Positions 26,476 through 35,817 of a stretch of DNA of 64,000 nucleotides are shown one piece after another. The DNA comes from an uncultured Roseateles sp. (GTDB lineage Bacteria > Pseudomonadota > Gammaproteobacteria > Burkholderiales > Burkholderiaceae): positions 7,453 to 71,452 of the forward strand of contig CAMPJJ010000017.1 of NCBI GenBank assembly GCA_946886855.1, read 5' to 3'. The notes below the pieces were generated by a model, which saw only the letters and a program-made list of their open reading frames with translations, made no database searches and was not told where the DNA came from. Made by a program: the position numbers and the translations under genes. Every line of letters starts with the position of its first letter. Positions within the stretch are counted from its first letter, which is position 1.

Positions 26476-27540
26476 ATGACCGTGATCCGCAAGGGCCAGC
26501 AGCCCGCGGCACTGACCCGCGAGCAATTCCACGAGCGCTTCATGCGTCGCTTCCAGGACCCGGCCTACCAGGCCGAGCACGAGGCCATCGCCCGCCTGGA
26601 GACCATCGCCTTCGAGGCGATGAAGGAAGGGCGCAAGTCGCCGGTCACCCGCCCCGCGGGCAACGGCTTCAAGGATCCGACCTACGAGACCTCGGTCGAG
26701 TGGCTCGAGACGCACCAGCGGCTCCAGGTCGCCCAGCAACGCTGGAGCGATCCCGCGACCCGCTCGCGCGTGCTGCTCGTCTGCGGCAGCGACCGCAACG
26801 ACGGCACCTGTCCGGGCGAGATGTCCAAGACCTGGCGTCTGACGCAGATCGCCAAGGAGCAACTCAGCGGCCACGACGTGATCATCGACGTGCTCGACCT
26901 GAGTCTGATCACCTCGGAATACGGCCGCCAGATCCATCCCTGCAAGGGCTGCGTGTCGACGGCGATGCCGCTCTGCCACTGGCCCTGCAGCTGCTATCCG
27001 AACCACGCGCTCGACCAGTCCAGCGACTGGATGAACGAGATCTACGAGCGATGGGTGTCCGCGCATGGCGTGATCCTGCTCACGCCGACCTACTGGTACC
27101 AGTCGCCGAGCGCGTTGAAGCTGATGATCGACCGCCTGGTCTGCGCCGACGGCGGCAATCCGGATCCGACCTCGACCCACGGCAAGAAAGCCGAGGAAGC
27201 CAAGGCCATCGAAGAGAAGGGCTGGGACTATCCCAAGCACCTCGAAGGCCGCGCGTACGGCCTGGTCGTGCATGGCGACGTGGCCGGCGTGGAAGCGCAG
27301 CGTCGCAACCTCGCCGACTGGCTGGACTGGATGGGGCTGGTCGACGCCGGCCAGCTCTCCCGGCTCGACCGCTACATCGGCTACTTCGAGCCCTACTTCA
27401 ACAGCCACGAGGCGCTCGATCGCGACGAAGCCTTGCAGAACGAAGTTCGCCTGGTGGCCGATCTGGTCGGCGACGCGGTCAAGCAGCTGCGGGAGGGAAA
27501 TCTGCCCCGTTCCAAGCGCCAGGCCGTGCGTCCGAAATGA
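26476..27540 (+). CDS. Flavodoxin-fold NAD(P)H-dependent FMN reductase-like protein
   Basis: Protein of 354 residues. From about residue 97 it has an FMN-reductase/flavodoxin fold (SRVLLVCGSDRNDGTCPGEM for the phosphate loop, then ILLTPTYWYQSPSALKLMID for the isoalloxazine-side loop). The first 95 residues are a helical, charged extension. A cluster of five cysteines (CKGCV, PLCHW, PCSC) lies near residues 155-173, where iron-sulfur flavoproteins carry a cluster, but the spacing is not the canonical one. It probably reduces a quinone or other small acceptor. A small acidic protein gene follows after 59 bases. Confidence 0.75.
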   Translation: MTVIRKGQQPAALTREQFHERFMRRFQDPAYQAEHEAIARLETIAFEAMKEGRKSPVTRPAGNGFKDPTYETSVEWLETHQRLQVAQQRWSDPATRSRVLLVCGSDRNDGTCPGEMSKTWRLTQIAKEQLSGHDVIIDVLDLSLITSEYGRQIHPCKGCVSTAMPLCHWPCSCYPNHALDQSSDWMNEIYERWVSAHGVILLTPTYWYQSPSALKLMIDRLVCADGGNPDPTSTHGKKAEEAKAIEEKGWDYPKHLEGRAYGLVVHGDVAGVEAQRRNLADWLDWMGLVDAGQLSRLDRYIGYFEPYFNSHEALDRDEALQNEVRLVADLVGDAVKQLREGNLPRSKRQAVRPK

Positions 27541-27599
27541 CGGCGGTCTCGCCAACTCGTACGACCTCCCCTCGACTCATCGACTCAAGGAGCACTCCG

Positions 27600-27848
27600 A
27601 TGGCCCAGTCCCCTTCCCGCTCGACGCACCAACTGCATCCCGAACTGCCGGCCGACGTGCCGCCGTTCCCGACCTCCGACACCGATGTCGACGGCGATGA
27701 CCTCGACAGCGTCTACGGCCAGCTCGTGAAGGGCGTCGGCCATGAGTTCGTCACCGACCAGAACGTCGACGAGCTCGCCCGTCGCGCCGAAGAGGACGGT
27801 CATCCGATCCTCGCCACCGAACTCCGGGAATGGAAGGCGCCTTGCTGA
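27600..27848 (+). CDS. Small acidic hypothetical protein
   Basis: Protein of 82 residues with an acidic core (TSDTDVDGDDLDSVYG) and a soluble C-terminal part (RRAEEDGHPILATELREWKAP). A clear RBS (AAGGAG) lies eight bases before the ATG. No family recognised and no signal peptide. It is likely co-transcribed with the flavin reductase and ends just before a terminator. Confidence 0.65.
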   Translation: MAQSPSRSTHQLHPELPADVPPFPTSDTDVDGDDLDSVYGQLVKGVGHEFVTDQNVDELARRAEEDGHPILATELREWKAPC

Positions 27849-27880
27849 CCCCTCGCCCCTGAGGTCCGTTCCCCAATGAG

Positions 27881-27902
27881 ACAGGGCCCCGCGGGGCCCT
27901 GT
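27881..27902. terminator. Bidirectional terminator between convergent genes
   Basis: A 22-base perfect palindrome with arms ACAGGGCCCCG / CGGGGCCCTGT, followed by TCCTTCC on the plus strand. It lies between the small acidic protein gene (plus) and ubiE (minus). Confidence 0.7.
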
Positions 27903-27936
27903 TCCTTCCTGCGCCGCCCTCAGGCGGTGGCGCAGC

Positions 27937-28668
27937 TCAGCACTTGATGCCCGCGTGCAGCGCCACGACGCCGCCGGTCAGGTTGTGCACGTCCACGTGG
28001 CCGAAGCCCGCCGTCTTCATCATGGCCTTGAGTTCGGCCTGCGGCGGATGCATGCGGATCGATTCCGCCAGGTAGCGGTAGCTGTCGGCGTCGCCGGCGA
28101 TCAGCGAGCCGATGCGCGGCAGGACTTTGAAGGAATACCAGTCGTAGGGCTTGCGCAGCGGCGCCGCGACCTGCGAGAACTCCAGCACCAGCAGCCGGCC
28201 GCCCGGGCGCAGCACGCGGTTCATCTCGGCCAGCGCCTGGTCCTTGTGCGTCATGTTGCGCAGGCCGAAGGCCACGCAGACCAGGTCGAAGGAGCCGTCC
28301 TTGTAGGGCAGCGCCTCGGCATCGCAGAGGTTGGTCGGCAGGACCATGCCCTCGTCGATCAGCCGCTCGCGGCCGGTGCGCAGCATGGCCTCGTTGATGT
28401 CGGTGTGCACGACCATGCCGCGCTCGCCCACCTTCTTCGCGAACAGCCGCGCCATGTCGCCGGTGCCGCCGGCGATGTCCAGCACGCGGTCGCCCGGCTT
28501 CAGGTTGGCCACGGCCAGCGTGTACAGCTTCCAGGCGCGATGCATCCCCATGGACATCAGGTCGTTCATGACGTCGTAGCGCGACGCGACCGAATCGAAC
28601 ACGCCGCGCACGCGCTTGGCCTTGACGGTTTCGTCGACGGATTCGAAGCCGAAGTGGGTGGAACTCAT
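27937..28668 (-). CDS. ubiE: Ubiquinone/menaquinone biosynthesis C-methyltransferase UbiE
   Basis: SAM-dependent C-methyltransferase of 243 residues acting in quinone synthesis. Motif I is [15 protein letters not shown]; the UbiE-specific middle is [20 protein letters not shown] followed by LRNM; the post-motif is [19 protein letters not shown]. The ATG at 28668 ([11 protein letters not shown]) fits the family; the frame is open farther upstream but the residues are low complexity. The upstream DUF971 gene, 73 bases away on the same strand, is its usual partner in Burkholderiales. Confidence 0.95.
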   Translation of the reverse strand: MSSTHFGFESVDETVKAKRVRGVFDSVASRYDVMNDLMSMGMHRAWKLYTLAVANLKPGDRVLDIAGGTGDMARLFAKKVGERGMVVHTDINEAMLRTGRERLIDEGMVLPTNLCDAEALPYKDGSFDLVCVAFGLRNMTHKDQALAEMNRVLRPGGRLLVLEFSQVAAPLRKPYDWYSFKVLPRIGSLIAGDADSYRYLAESIRMHPPQAELKAMMKTAGFGHVDVHNLTGGVVALHAGIKC

Positions 28669-28741
28669 GGTGGCGTCCTGCTGAATGGGGGCGTGAGAGG
28701 CGTGAGAGGCGTGGAAGGGCGATCGTCGCGCGGGCCGGCGG

Positions 28742-29176
28742 TCAGTGGCTGCCGCAGCTGCCACCGCCGTGCGAATGGCCGCCCGCGGCCTTCGCGGTCA
28801 TGGGCGCATCGCGGTCCAGGCCCGCGGCGGCCAGCTTCGCTTCATAGTCGCGCATCAGCTGGTCCTGGTCGCGGCCCAGCTCATACAGATAGGCCCAGGT
28901 GAACAGGCCGCTTTCGTGACCGTCGGAGAAGGTCGGCTTCAGCGCGTAGTGGCCGACCTGCTCGACGGCCACGATGGTGACGTCGCGCTTGCCGGTCTGC
29001 AGCGTCTCCTGGCCGGGGCCGTGGCCCTGCACCTCCGCCGACGGGCTGCGCACGCGCATCAGCTCGAACGGGATGCGGAAACGCGCCCCGTCGGTGAAGG
29101 CGAGCTCCAGCACCTTGGACTGCTGGTGCACGACGATGTCGGTGGGGAGCGGGGAATTGGAGGCGAGACCGGCCAT
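28742..29176 (-). CDS. DUF971 domain protein with metal-binding tail
   Basis: Protein of 144 residues. Residues 1-110 match DUF971 ([20 protein letters not shown], then [20 protein letters not shown] and [20 protein letters not shown]), a fold also found at the N terminus of gamma-butyrobetaine hydroxylase. The C terminus is a His/Gly/Cys tail ([11 protein letters not shown]) that could bind a metal. The ATG at 29176 ([13 protein letters not shown]) is the likely start. It sits upstream of ubiE. The exact role is unknown. Confidence 0.85.
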   Translation of the reverse strand: MAGLASNSPLPTDIVVHQQSKVLELAFTDGARFRIPFELMRVRSPSAEVQGHGPGQETLQTGKRDVTIVAVEQVGHYALKPTFSDGHESGLFTWAYLYELGRDQDQLMRDYEAKLAAAGLDRDAPMTAKAAGGHSHGGGSCGSH

Positions 29177-29244
29177 GAGACCGCGCGGGAACGCGCGAAT
29201 GCTGGGGAAACGAGGTCGCAGTGTAGCGGCCTCGTTCCCGAAGA

Positions 29245-30339
29245 TCATGGCGCGGCGATCGGACCCGTGTCGGCCAGTTCGCGCACCCTGTCCAGCGCGG
29301 CGCCCGCATTCAAGAACCCCGCGCCGCACGCTCGGCAATCTGGCAGCGGTGTCGCTCCGGCCCTCAATGCCGCCTCGATCTGCGCAGGGGTTGCCGACGG
29401 ACGCAGTTGCAGCATCAGCGCCACGACGCCAGTCACGTGCGCGGCCGCGAAGCTGCTCCCTACGACGTTCTCGTAGGCCGGTGGCCCGCCGTCGCGCAGG
29501 CCACTGTTGGAAGTCGTCAACAGGTCGCTGTAGCCCGCGCGCGCGGATGTCCCGCCGGGAGCGATCAAGGTCAGACCGTCCCCGAAGTTGCCATTTCGAG
29601 TCAGACGCCGCTGGCGACTTGCACTGCCGACGGCCACGACGCCTTGGCAGTTGCTCGGCGAATGCGAGGTCGCGCGCACCTGTTCGTCGCCAGCGGCGGC
29701 GACGACAACCGCCCCCTGCGAGCGGGCGAAGTCGACCGCCGCCTGCACGGCGGCCGGGCACGGTCCCTCGCGGCCCAAGGACAGATTCACGACGCGGGCC
29801 GGCGTCGCGTTGCGGGGCACGCCAGGCACCTCACCGCCGACGGCCCAAAGCAGGGCGCTGACGATGTCGGCATTGTGGGAGCGTTCGCCCGCGGCGACGC
29901 GCACAGGCAGGAGCCGCACTCCAGGTGCAACGCCGCGCAGGCCCCGCCCATCGACACGAGCCGCGATGAGGCCGGCGACCTGCAGGCCATGCCAGGGTGT
30001 CCTGTCGATCGCCCGGCCGGCGCTTTGCGGGACGTCCGTCGGATCGGGATCCCAGCCATCCACGTCACCGGCATCGAACTGCGACACGAAATCCCACCCG
30101 GGCAACCATTGCCCGTCCAGCTCGGGATGGTCTCTTCGCCCACTGTCCAGCACGGCGACCACCACCCCGCGCCCATCGATGTCCGATTCCACCGGCAATT
30201 GGATCGCCCTCATGTTCCATTGCAGCGGGAAGAATGGCTCGTTCGCCGGTGATGCCGCGGCAGACGCGGAGGTGGCGGCGAACACCCAAGGCAGAACAGC
30301 AAGGGGCCACCGGCCGAACTGAAATCGAGACAGCAACAT
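29245..30339 (-). CDS. S8 family serine peptidase (subtilase), altered oxyanion position
   Basis: Exported subtilase of 364 residues with no large propeptide. The signal peptide is WPLAVLPWVFAATSASA. The triad is present: Asp65 in VVVAVLDSG, His117 in PWHGLQVAG and Ser296 in VGSSFAAAH. The usual Asn of the oxyanion hole (AAGNE) is replaced by Asp218 (AAAGDEQ), and GTSMATPH has become GSSFAAAH. The ATG at 30339 follows a terminator of the upstream gene and has GGAG nearby. It lies directly downstream of a second, canonical subtilase and looks like a shortened, diverged paralogue. It may have lower or different activity. Confidence 0.85.
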   Translation of the reverse strand: MLLSRFQFGRWPLAVLPWVFAATSASAAASPANEPFFPLQWNMRAIQLPVESDIDGRGVVVAVLDSGRRDHPELDGQWLPGWDFVSQFDAGDVDGWDPDPTDVPQSAGRAIDRTPWHGLQVAGLIAARVDGRGLRGVAPGVRLLPVRVAAGERSHNADIVSALLWAVGGEVPGVPRNATPARVVNLSLGREGPCPAAVQAAVDFARSQGAVVVAAAGDEQVRATSHSPSNCQGVVAVGSASRQRRLTRNGNFGDGLTLIAPGGTSARAGYSDLLTTSNSGLRDGGPPAYENVVGSSFAAAHVTGVVALMLQLRPSATPAQIEAALRAGATPLPDCRACGAGFLNAGAALDRVRELADTGPIAAP

Positions 30340-30433
30340 GATCACTCCACAGGGGGACAGGAAGCCTCTCCAGTTGCCGATGGCGCCCCGCAGGTTCACG
30401 CGACATCCGGCGACAACGATGGCATGGCGTCGA

Positions 30434-30468
30434 CGAAAAAAATCCCGCCAGCTTTCACTGGCGGGATT
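30434..30468 (-). terminator. Rho-independent terminator of the upstream subtilase
   Basis: Arms AATCCCGCCAG / CTGGCGGGATT flank a six-base loop. Read on the minus strand the hairpin is followed by a run of seven T. It separates the two subtilase genes. Confidence 0.88.
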
Positions 30469-30541
30469 CAACGGGAGCCCCGTTCGGGCCCGAGGCACCC
30501 GGCTTACCAAACGAGGAGAGTGGCAAGTCCTGGCGAGCGCA

Positions 30542-32350
30542 TTACCAGCTCAGGTTCAGCGTGTACGTCCCGCTGGTGCCCGAGTAGTAGAGCGCCCGCA
30601 CGTAGACGACGATCGCGGACGATCCGCTGTTCGTGTACGTGAAGCTGTCGACGGCGCCGGCGCCGTTTTCGCTGGCCTTGAGCTGCGTGCCGCTGCTGTT
30701 CTGCAGGTACAGGTCGAAGTCCTTGCCGGCGGCCGGCGTCAAGGTCGCGCTGAGCGTCTTGCCCGCGGGCAGCGTGATCTTGAAGTAGTCGTTGGTGTCG
30801 GACGACGACAGGCTGCCCGTCACCTTGACCGGCGCGGTAATGGTCTGCGGCGCGGTGCGGCTGTTGTTCGGCTCGACTTCGGCGATCGTGCTGCCGCCAC
30901 CGCCGCCGCCCTTGATCGCGGTGACCGCGGCGTTGGCGTCCAGGATGCCCGAGCCGCACTGGCTGCAGGTGCCGGGGAAGGCGCGGGCGCTGCTCTTGAG
31001 CGCGGCCGTGATCTCGTCCGGCGTGGCCGTCGGCTTGGCGCTGTACATCAGCGCGGCGACACCCGCCACGTGCGGCGTGGCCATCGACGTGCCCTGGTAG
31101 TACGCGTAGCTGTCGGCGCCCGGCGTGCTGGTGCCGGCGTTCAGCGTCGACAGGATGCCGTTGCTGGCGCTGGAGCGCACGTCGCCGCCCGGCGCCGCCA
31201 GGGTCACGATCGAACCGTAGTTCGAGTAGTACGCACGCGAGCCGTTGCGGTCCGTCGCCGCGACCACGACCACGCCCGAGCAGTTCGCCGGGCTGGAGTT
31301 GGACGCGTTCTGGTTCTCGTTGCCCGCCGCGACGATGATGCTGGCGCCGCGCGATCGGGCGCCGTTGATCGCCGTCTGCGTCGTGGTGTCGCAGGCGCCG
31401 CCGCCGCCCAGCGACAGGTTCAGCACCTTGGCCGGCGTGGTGTTGGTCGGCAGGCCGGACACGCTGCCGCCCGACGCCCAGGTCATGCCGTCGGCGATGT
31501 CGGAGGTGTAGCCGCCGCACTTGCCGAGCACGCGGATCGGCTGGACCTTGGCGTTGAAGGCGATGCCCGCCACGCCCAGTCCGTTGTTGGTCTTGGCCGC
31601 GATCGTGCCGGCCACGTGCGTGCCGTGCCAGCTCGAGGTGGACGCCGGATCGCCGGCCTGGCATTCGTTGGCGGCGTTGTAGTCGCCGGGGTCGCTCGGG
31701 TCGTTGTCACGGCCGTTGCCGTCCACCGAGACCGTGGTGTCCACGATCATGTCGTAACCGGCGACAAGCTGGCCGGACAGGTCCGCATGCGGCCGGTAGC
31801 CGGTGTCGATGACCGCCACCACCACGCCGGTGCCGGTCGCCTGGTCCCAGGCCTGCGGCGCGCGGATGCCGCCGGCGGTCTCCGACAGGTCCCATTGCGA
31901 GCCGTAGCTGCTGTCGTTCGGCACGAACAGCGCGTGCATCTTGCGGTCGGGCTCGACGTACTCGACGTTGGCGTCCTGTGCCTTGATCCGGTCGCCCAGT
32001 TCGCGCAGTTCCTGCAGGTTCATCCGGCGGTCCAGCCGGAACACATGGGCGCCGGTGCCCATCTGACGCACCAGCGACAGGCGCGCGCCCAGCGGGGCGG
32101 CCAGTTGCTGCAGGCGCTCGGTGCGGGCGCCGATGGCGTCGCTCGCCACCGATCGCGCCTGGACCGCGGCGCCCAGGCGCCCTTGCACGACGGTGCTGCC
32201 GTCCTTGTATTTCACGATCAGACGATCGGTCTGTTCGCTCAGCTGCCGGGGGGCCTTGTCGATGTCCACCGACGACACGCCCGCCTGGGCCACGCCCATC
32301 GTGACGAGACCCAAAGCCAGCGCGAGGCTGAGCTTGTTCAATCGCAACAT
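30542..32350 (-). CDS. Extracellular S8 serine peptidase (subtilase) with C-terminal PPC domain
   Basis: Secreted subtilisin-like protease of 602 residues. The signal peptide is followed by an inhibitor-like propeptide (about 40-138), the peptidase domain and, after a GGGGGG linker, a C-terminal prepeptidase (PPC) domain from about 490 (TIAEVEPNNS onward). Catalytic Asp182 (VIDTGYRPH), His242 (HGTHVAG), Asn344 (AAGNEN) and Ser422 (GTSMATPHVAG) are all canonical. The start at 32350 is chosen because GGAG sits nine bases upstream; it abuts an ATG at 32359. The PPC domain is normally removed after secretion, often through the type II pathway. Confidence 0.93.
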   Translation of the reverse strand: MLRLNKLSLALALGLVTMGVAQAGVSSVDIDKAPRQLSEQTDRLIVKYKDGSTVVQGRLGAAVQARSVASDAIGARTERLQQLAAPLGARLSLVRQMGTGAHVFRLDRRMNLQELRELGDRIKAQDANVEYVEPDRKMHALFVPNDSSYGSQWDLSETAGGIRAPQAWDQATGTGVVVAVIDTGYRPHADLSGQLVAGYDMIVDTTVSVDGNGRDNDPSDPGDYNAANECQAGDPASTSSWHGTHVAGTIAAKTNNGLGVAGIAFNAKVQPIRVLGKCGGYTSDIADGMTWASGGSVSGLPTNTTPAKVLNLSLGGGGACDTTTQTAINGARSRGASIIVAAGNENQNASNSSPANCSGVVVVAATDRNGSRAYYSNYGSIVTLAAPGGDVRSSASNGILSTLNAGTSTPGADSYAYYQGTSMATPHVAGVAALMYSAKPTATPDEITAALKSSARAFPGTCSQCGSGILDANAAVTAIKGGGGGGSTIAEVEPNNSRTAPQTITAPVKVTGSLSSSDTNDYFKITLPAGKTLSATLTPAAGKDFDLYLQNSSGTQLKASENGAGAVDSFTYTNSGSSAIVVYVRALYYSGTSGTYTLNLSW

Positions 32351-32763
32351 GCTTGTCATCTCCGAGTTTCTCGATCGACGCCGGGTTCACCGACGCCTGC
32401 AAAGCCCCGAACGTCCTGGCGCGTTGGCACCCCTGGCAGGGCACGCCGACCGGCCTATCCGATTGGCGTGCGATGGAGTGTAGGAAGACAGTCGGACGCC
32501 AACCGCCCCACCTGCAACAGTTAACAGGAAGGAATACCCCAATAACCTTTTTGTGTCGAAACGCACCAATTGGTCCGGCAATCGCCCGTTCCTTACAGCT
32601 AAGGGGCTGATTCGTAAGGTTTGCGCGCGGTTTGCGCCCCTGCGCGAACGGCGTGCCCGGGGTGTCGGAAGCCATGCGCGGGACGGCGCGGATGGCGGGG
32701 GGAGAGGGGCTGGTTTAGCCTGCGAAACTTGTCGTTTTCGCCACACATCGGTGACAAATAACC
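32351..32763. other. Divergent intergenic region (subtilase / M13 peptidase)
   Basis: A gap of 413 bases between divergent genes that must hold both promoters. The middle (about 32520-32620) is AT-richer than the surroundings. TTGGTC near 32571 with TTACAG 17 bases later is a weak promoter candidate toward the M13 gene. I see no clear operator. Confidence 0.35.
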
Positions 32764-34809
32764 ATGTTTCCACTACGCCTGATCGCCGCCGCGACCCTGT
32801 CCACCCTGGCCCTGGCCGCCGCGCCGGCCCGCGCACTGGACGTCGCGAGCTTCTCCCCGGACGTCCCGCCCTGCGCGGACTTCTATGAGTACGTGAACGG
32901 CCCGTGGGTCGCGCGCACGGAGTTGCCGGCCGACCGGACCCGCATCGGCAGCTTTGACGCGCTGCGCGTGGCCAACGACCGGCTGCTGAGCGACGCCCTG
33001 GCGGAACTGCTGGCCAAACCGGCGCTGCAGAAGTCGCCGGGCCTGAAGCAGGTCGCGGCCTATTACGCCAGCGGGATGGACCGGGCGGCCATCGAGGCGC
33101 AGGGCCTGAAGCCGGTCAAGCCGCTGCTGGACCGTGTCGCGGCCATGAAATCGGCGCAGGACCTGCCCGGCGCGCTGGCGCAGCTGGGCCGCGTGGGCAT
33201 TGCCGCGCCGGTGAGCGCCTCGGTGCGCGCCGACGTCAAGAACACCCGCGTGAACGTGCTGACGCTGGGCCAGGCGGGCCTGGGGCTGCCGGACCGGGAC
33301 GACTACTTCAAGGACACCGACATCGCCAAGAAGCTGCGCACCGCCTACCGGCTCTACGCGCAGCGGCTGCTGTCGTCGGCGGGCTTCGACGCCACGCCGG
33401 CGACGATAGACGCGCTGATGGCCTTCGAGTCCCAGCTCGCCGACGCGACGACGCCGCGCGCGCAGCTGCGCGATCCGCTCAAGGTCTACAACCCGATGAC
33501 CCCGCCGGAGCTCGCCGACAAGGCGCCGGGCCTCGCCTGGGACGCTTACCTGAAGGCGCTGACGCGCAGCGACACCCGCCCCGGCGGCGTCGAGCGGCTG
33601 ATCGTCGCGCAACCGGACTTCCTGGCGCGTGTGGCGCAGATGGCCGAGAAGGCCCCGCTCGCCACCTGGCAGACCTACCTGCGGGTGCGGGTGCTGGAGA
33701 ACAGCGCCGCCCGACTTCCGAAGGCCTTCGCGGAAGCCGACTTCGACTACCGCGGCGCGACGATTTCCGGGCTCGAGCAGCCGATGCCCCGCAACGAGGA
33801 AGTCATCCAGCTGATCGGCGGCCGCACCGGCGGCAGCCCGCTGGGGCTGGCGCTGGGCGAGCTGTTCGTCTCCAAGGCCTTCTCGCCGGAGGCGCAGCGC
33901 CGCGCGACGCTGCTGATCGGCGACGTCAAGGCCGCGATGAAGACGCGCATCCAGAACCTGGCCTGGATGAATCCGGAGACCAAGGTCAAGGCGCTGGAGA
34001 AGCTGGAGGCCATGCAGCCCAAGATCGGCGCGCCCGAGACCTGGCCCAGGTACGAGGGCATGACGCTCGATCCGAAGGACTTCGCCGGCAACCAGCTGCG
34101 CGCCGCGGCCTGGTTCCATGGCGAGCAGATCAAGGACCTGGACCGGCCGAGCGACCGCACGCGCTGGACGATGTCGCCCTACATCGTGAACGCGCAGGCC
34201 GGCGGCCTCAACGAGATCACCTTCCCCGCCGGCATCCTGCAGCCGCCCTTCTTCGACGCCAAGGCCGACGACGCCGTCAACTACGGCGGCATCGGCATGG
34301 TGATCGGGCATGAGATCGTGCACCACTTCGACGACCGCGGCCGGCAGTTCGACAGCATCGGCAGCCTCCACGACTGGTGGACCGCCTCCGACGCCGAGAA
34401 CTACAAGGCGCGCGCCGACCGCGTCGTGGCGCTCTACGAGCGCTACGAGCCGGTCAAGGGCACGCCCATCAACGGACGGCTCACGCTGGGCGAGAACATC
34501 TCCGACATGGCCGGCATGCCGATCGCCTTCGACGCGCTGCAGAACGCGCTGCGCCGCACGGGCCAGGACAAGTCCCCGGAGAAGATCGACGGCTTCACCC
34601 CGGAGCAGCGCTTCTTCCTGTCCAACGCCATGGTCTGGCGCAACAAGTCGCGCGAGGCGGCGCTGCTGAACCAGCTGCGCACCGATCCGCATTCGCCGGG
34701 CAAGTACCGCGTGCTGGCGCCGATGTCCAACATGCCGGAGTTCGCCAAGGCCTTCAACTGCAAGGCCGGCGATGCGATGGTCGCGGCGGATCCGATCAAG
34801 GTCTGGTGA
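32764..34809 (+). CDS. M13 family zinc metallopeptidase (PepO/neprilysin type)
   Basis: Exported zinc endopeptidase of 681 residues. The signal peptide is FPLRLIAAATLSTLALAAAPA. Zinc ligands are His516 and His520 (GHEIVHHFDDRGRQFD) and Glu577 (GENISDMAG), as in neprilysin. The terminal CKAGDAMVAADPIKVW resembles the family's C-terminal end. The substrate motif that is usually NAxYxPxxNEIxFPAGIL reads NAQAGGLNEITFPAGIL here, so the tyrosine is missing. It probably trims oligopeptides in the periplasm or outside. It is divergent from the subtilase genes. Confidence 0.92.
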   Translation: MFPLRLIAAATLSTLALAAAPARALDVASFSPDVPPCADFYEYVNGPWVARTELPADRTRIGSFDALRVANDRLLSDALAELLAKPALQKSPGLKQVAAYYASGMDRAAIEAQGLKPVKPLLDRVAAMKSAQDLPGALAQLGRVGIAAPVSASVRADVKNTRVNVLTLGQAGLGLPDRDDYFKDTDIAKKLRTAYRLYAQRLLSSAGFDATPATIDALMAFESQLADATTPRAQLRDPLKVYNPMTPPELADKAPGLAWDAYLKALTRSDTRPGGVERLIVAQPDFLARVAQMAEKAPLATWQTYLRVRVLENSAARLPKAFAEADFDYRGATISGLEQPMPRNEEVIQLIGGRTGGSPLGLALGELFVSKAFSPEAQRRATLLIGDVKAAMKTRIQNLAWMNPETKVKALEKLEAMQPKIGAPETWPRYEGMTLDPKDFAGNQLRAAAWFHGEQIKDLDRPSDRTRWTMSPYIVNAQAGGLNEITFPAGILQPPFFDAKADDAVNYGGIGMVIGHEIVHHFDDRGRQFDSIGSLHDWWTASDAENYKARADRVVALYERYEPVKGTPINGRLTLGENISDMAGMPIAFDALQNALRRTGQDKSPEKIDGFTPEQRFFLSNAMVWRNKSREAALLNQLRTDPHSPGKYRVLAPMSNMPEFAKAFNCKAGDAMVAADPIKVW

Positions 34810-34886
34810 CGCGCTGAACCCGCCGCGGCGAAACCTCGCCGCGGCCTCCGGGGCCTGCCCGCCGTGAGGCGCGGCAGGCCCCGTGC

Positions 34887-34917
34887 CTTCCGGTACCCCT
34901 GTCTTCCGGTACCCCTG
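34887..34917. repeat. Direct repeat, two copies of 15 bases
   Basis: CTTCCGGTACCCCTG occurs twice with one base between, just after the hairpins downstream of the M13 gene. No function is evident. Confidence 0.6.
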
Positions 34918-35138
34918 CCTTTCGGAACGGGCGCTCGGAAGTCATGGACCGGGTGCCTCACGCCTGGGGTCAGGTCTTGTCACGGTCTCGTCACCTGACG
35001 CCGCGGCGGAAGTCATGCGTGACTTTCGACCCGATGGATACTGGGGAAAGTCGACGCGCGGCCCATCCCGGCGGCTTGCATTTCGTCGCGGCATTCCGGC
35101 GATCCGCCCCCCGCCTTCGACGCTTGGTCGCGCACCGC

Positions 35139-35167
35139 TTGGTCGGGCCGGCGATGCTGCCTACTCT
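35139..35167 (+). promoter_or_regulatory. Promoter of secreted hypothetical protein
   Basis: TTGGTC (35139-35144), a 17-base spacer and TACTCT (35162-35167) form a plausible sigma-70 promoter. Transcription would start about 63 bases before the ATG at 35237. Confidence 0.45.
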
Positions 35168-35236
35168 GAAAAAAGACCGATCGCACCGCCACCCTGACGC
35201 GGGCCGCGACGGTTCCTCAGCCCACAGGAGCACGAC

Positions 35237-35743
35237 ATGACCGCCACCACCCGCCCGACCCGCTCGACCCTCTTCCGCATCGCGACCGGCGCGCTCTTCG
35301 CCGTGCTGGCCGCCGGCTCGGCGCAGGCCGCGCCCGACGATCTGGAACGCGTCCAGGTCTCCGGCCGCCGCCCCGGCGAGATCCCGCGCACGGACGTGCG
35401 CGCCACCTGCCCCGGCGTCGATCAGGTCCTCTTCGACCGCCTGGCCCGCGCCCAGTTCCGCGAAGGCCAGGAGGGCGTCTCCACCGTCAGCTTCCGCCTG
35501 AACGGCAACGTCATCAGCGAGGTGCGCGAACGCGGCCCGGCCGTCTACCGCGCGCCGCTGCGCACGGCCATCCGGTCGCTGCAATGCCAGGGTGCGCCGA
35601 AGGACACGCTCTACGTCATGCAGGTCTCCTTCCGCAACCAGGAGTCGAGCGGCGACATGAACGAGCGCGTCGCGATGATCGAGATGGCGCCGCCGGCGGC
35701 CGGATCGGTGGCCGTCGCAGCGAGCGCGGCCGACGGTCGCTGA
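35237..35743 (+). CDS. Secreted hypothetical protein
   Basis: Exported protein of 168 residues with a signal peptide (FRIATGALFAVLAAGSAQA). The mature part starts with a beta-strand-like RVQVSGRRPGEIP, has two cysteines (ATCPGV and LQCQGAP) about 65 residues apart and a hydrophilic end. A good RBS (CAGGAG) precedes the ATG. I do not recognise the family. The pattern RVQVSGRR occurs at the start of some periplasmic proteins of Burkholderiales, but this gives no function. Confidence 0.65.
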   Translation: MTATTRPTRSTLFRIATGALFAVLAAGSAQAAPDDLERVQVSGRRPGEIPRTDVRATCPGVDQVLFDRLARAQFREGQEGVSTVSFRLNGNVISEVRERGPAVYRAPLRTAIRSLQCQGAPKDTLYVMQVSFRNQESSGDMNERVAMIEMAPPAAGSVAVAASAADGR

Positions 35744-35817
35744 TCGGGTTGTTCCCGGATGGGTCTCCCCCGGGGGCTGGCTAGGATGGCCGGCACGACC
35801 ACCCGGAGACCCGACCC

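Larger units (their letters stand above)
34810..35236. other. Intergenic region with hairpins after M13 peptidase
   Basis: A gap of 427 bases. Two GC-rich hairpins follow the M13 stop: GCCGCGGCG / CGCCGCGGC at 34822-34845 and GGGGCCTGCC / GGCAGGCCCC at 34850-34882; neither has a T-run. A 15-base tandem repeat and a promoter (separate entries) fill part of the rest. No gene seen. Confidence 0.5.
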
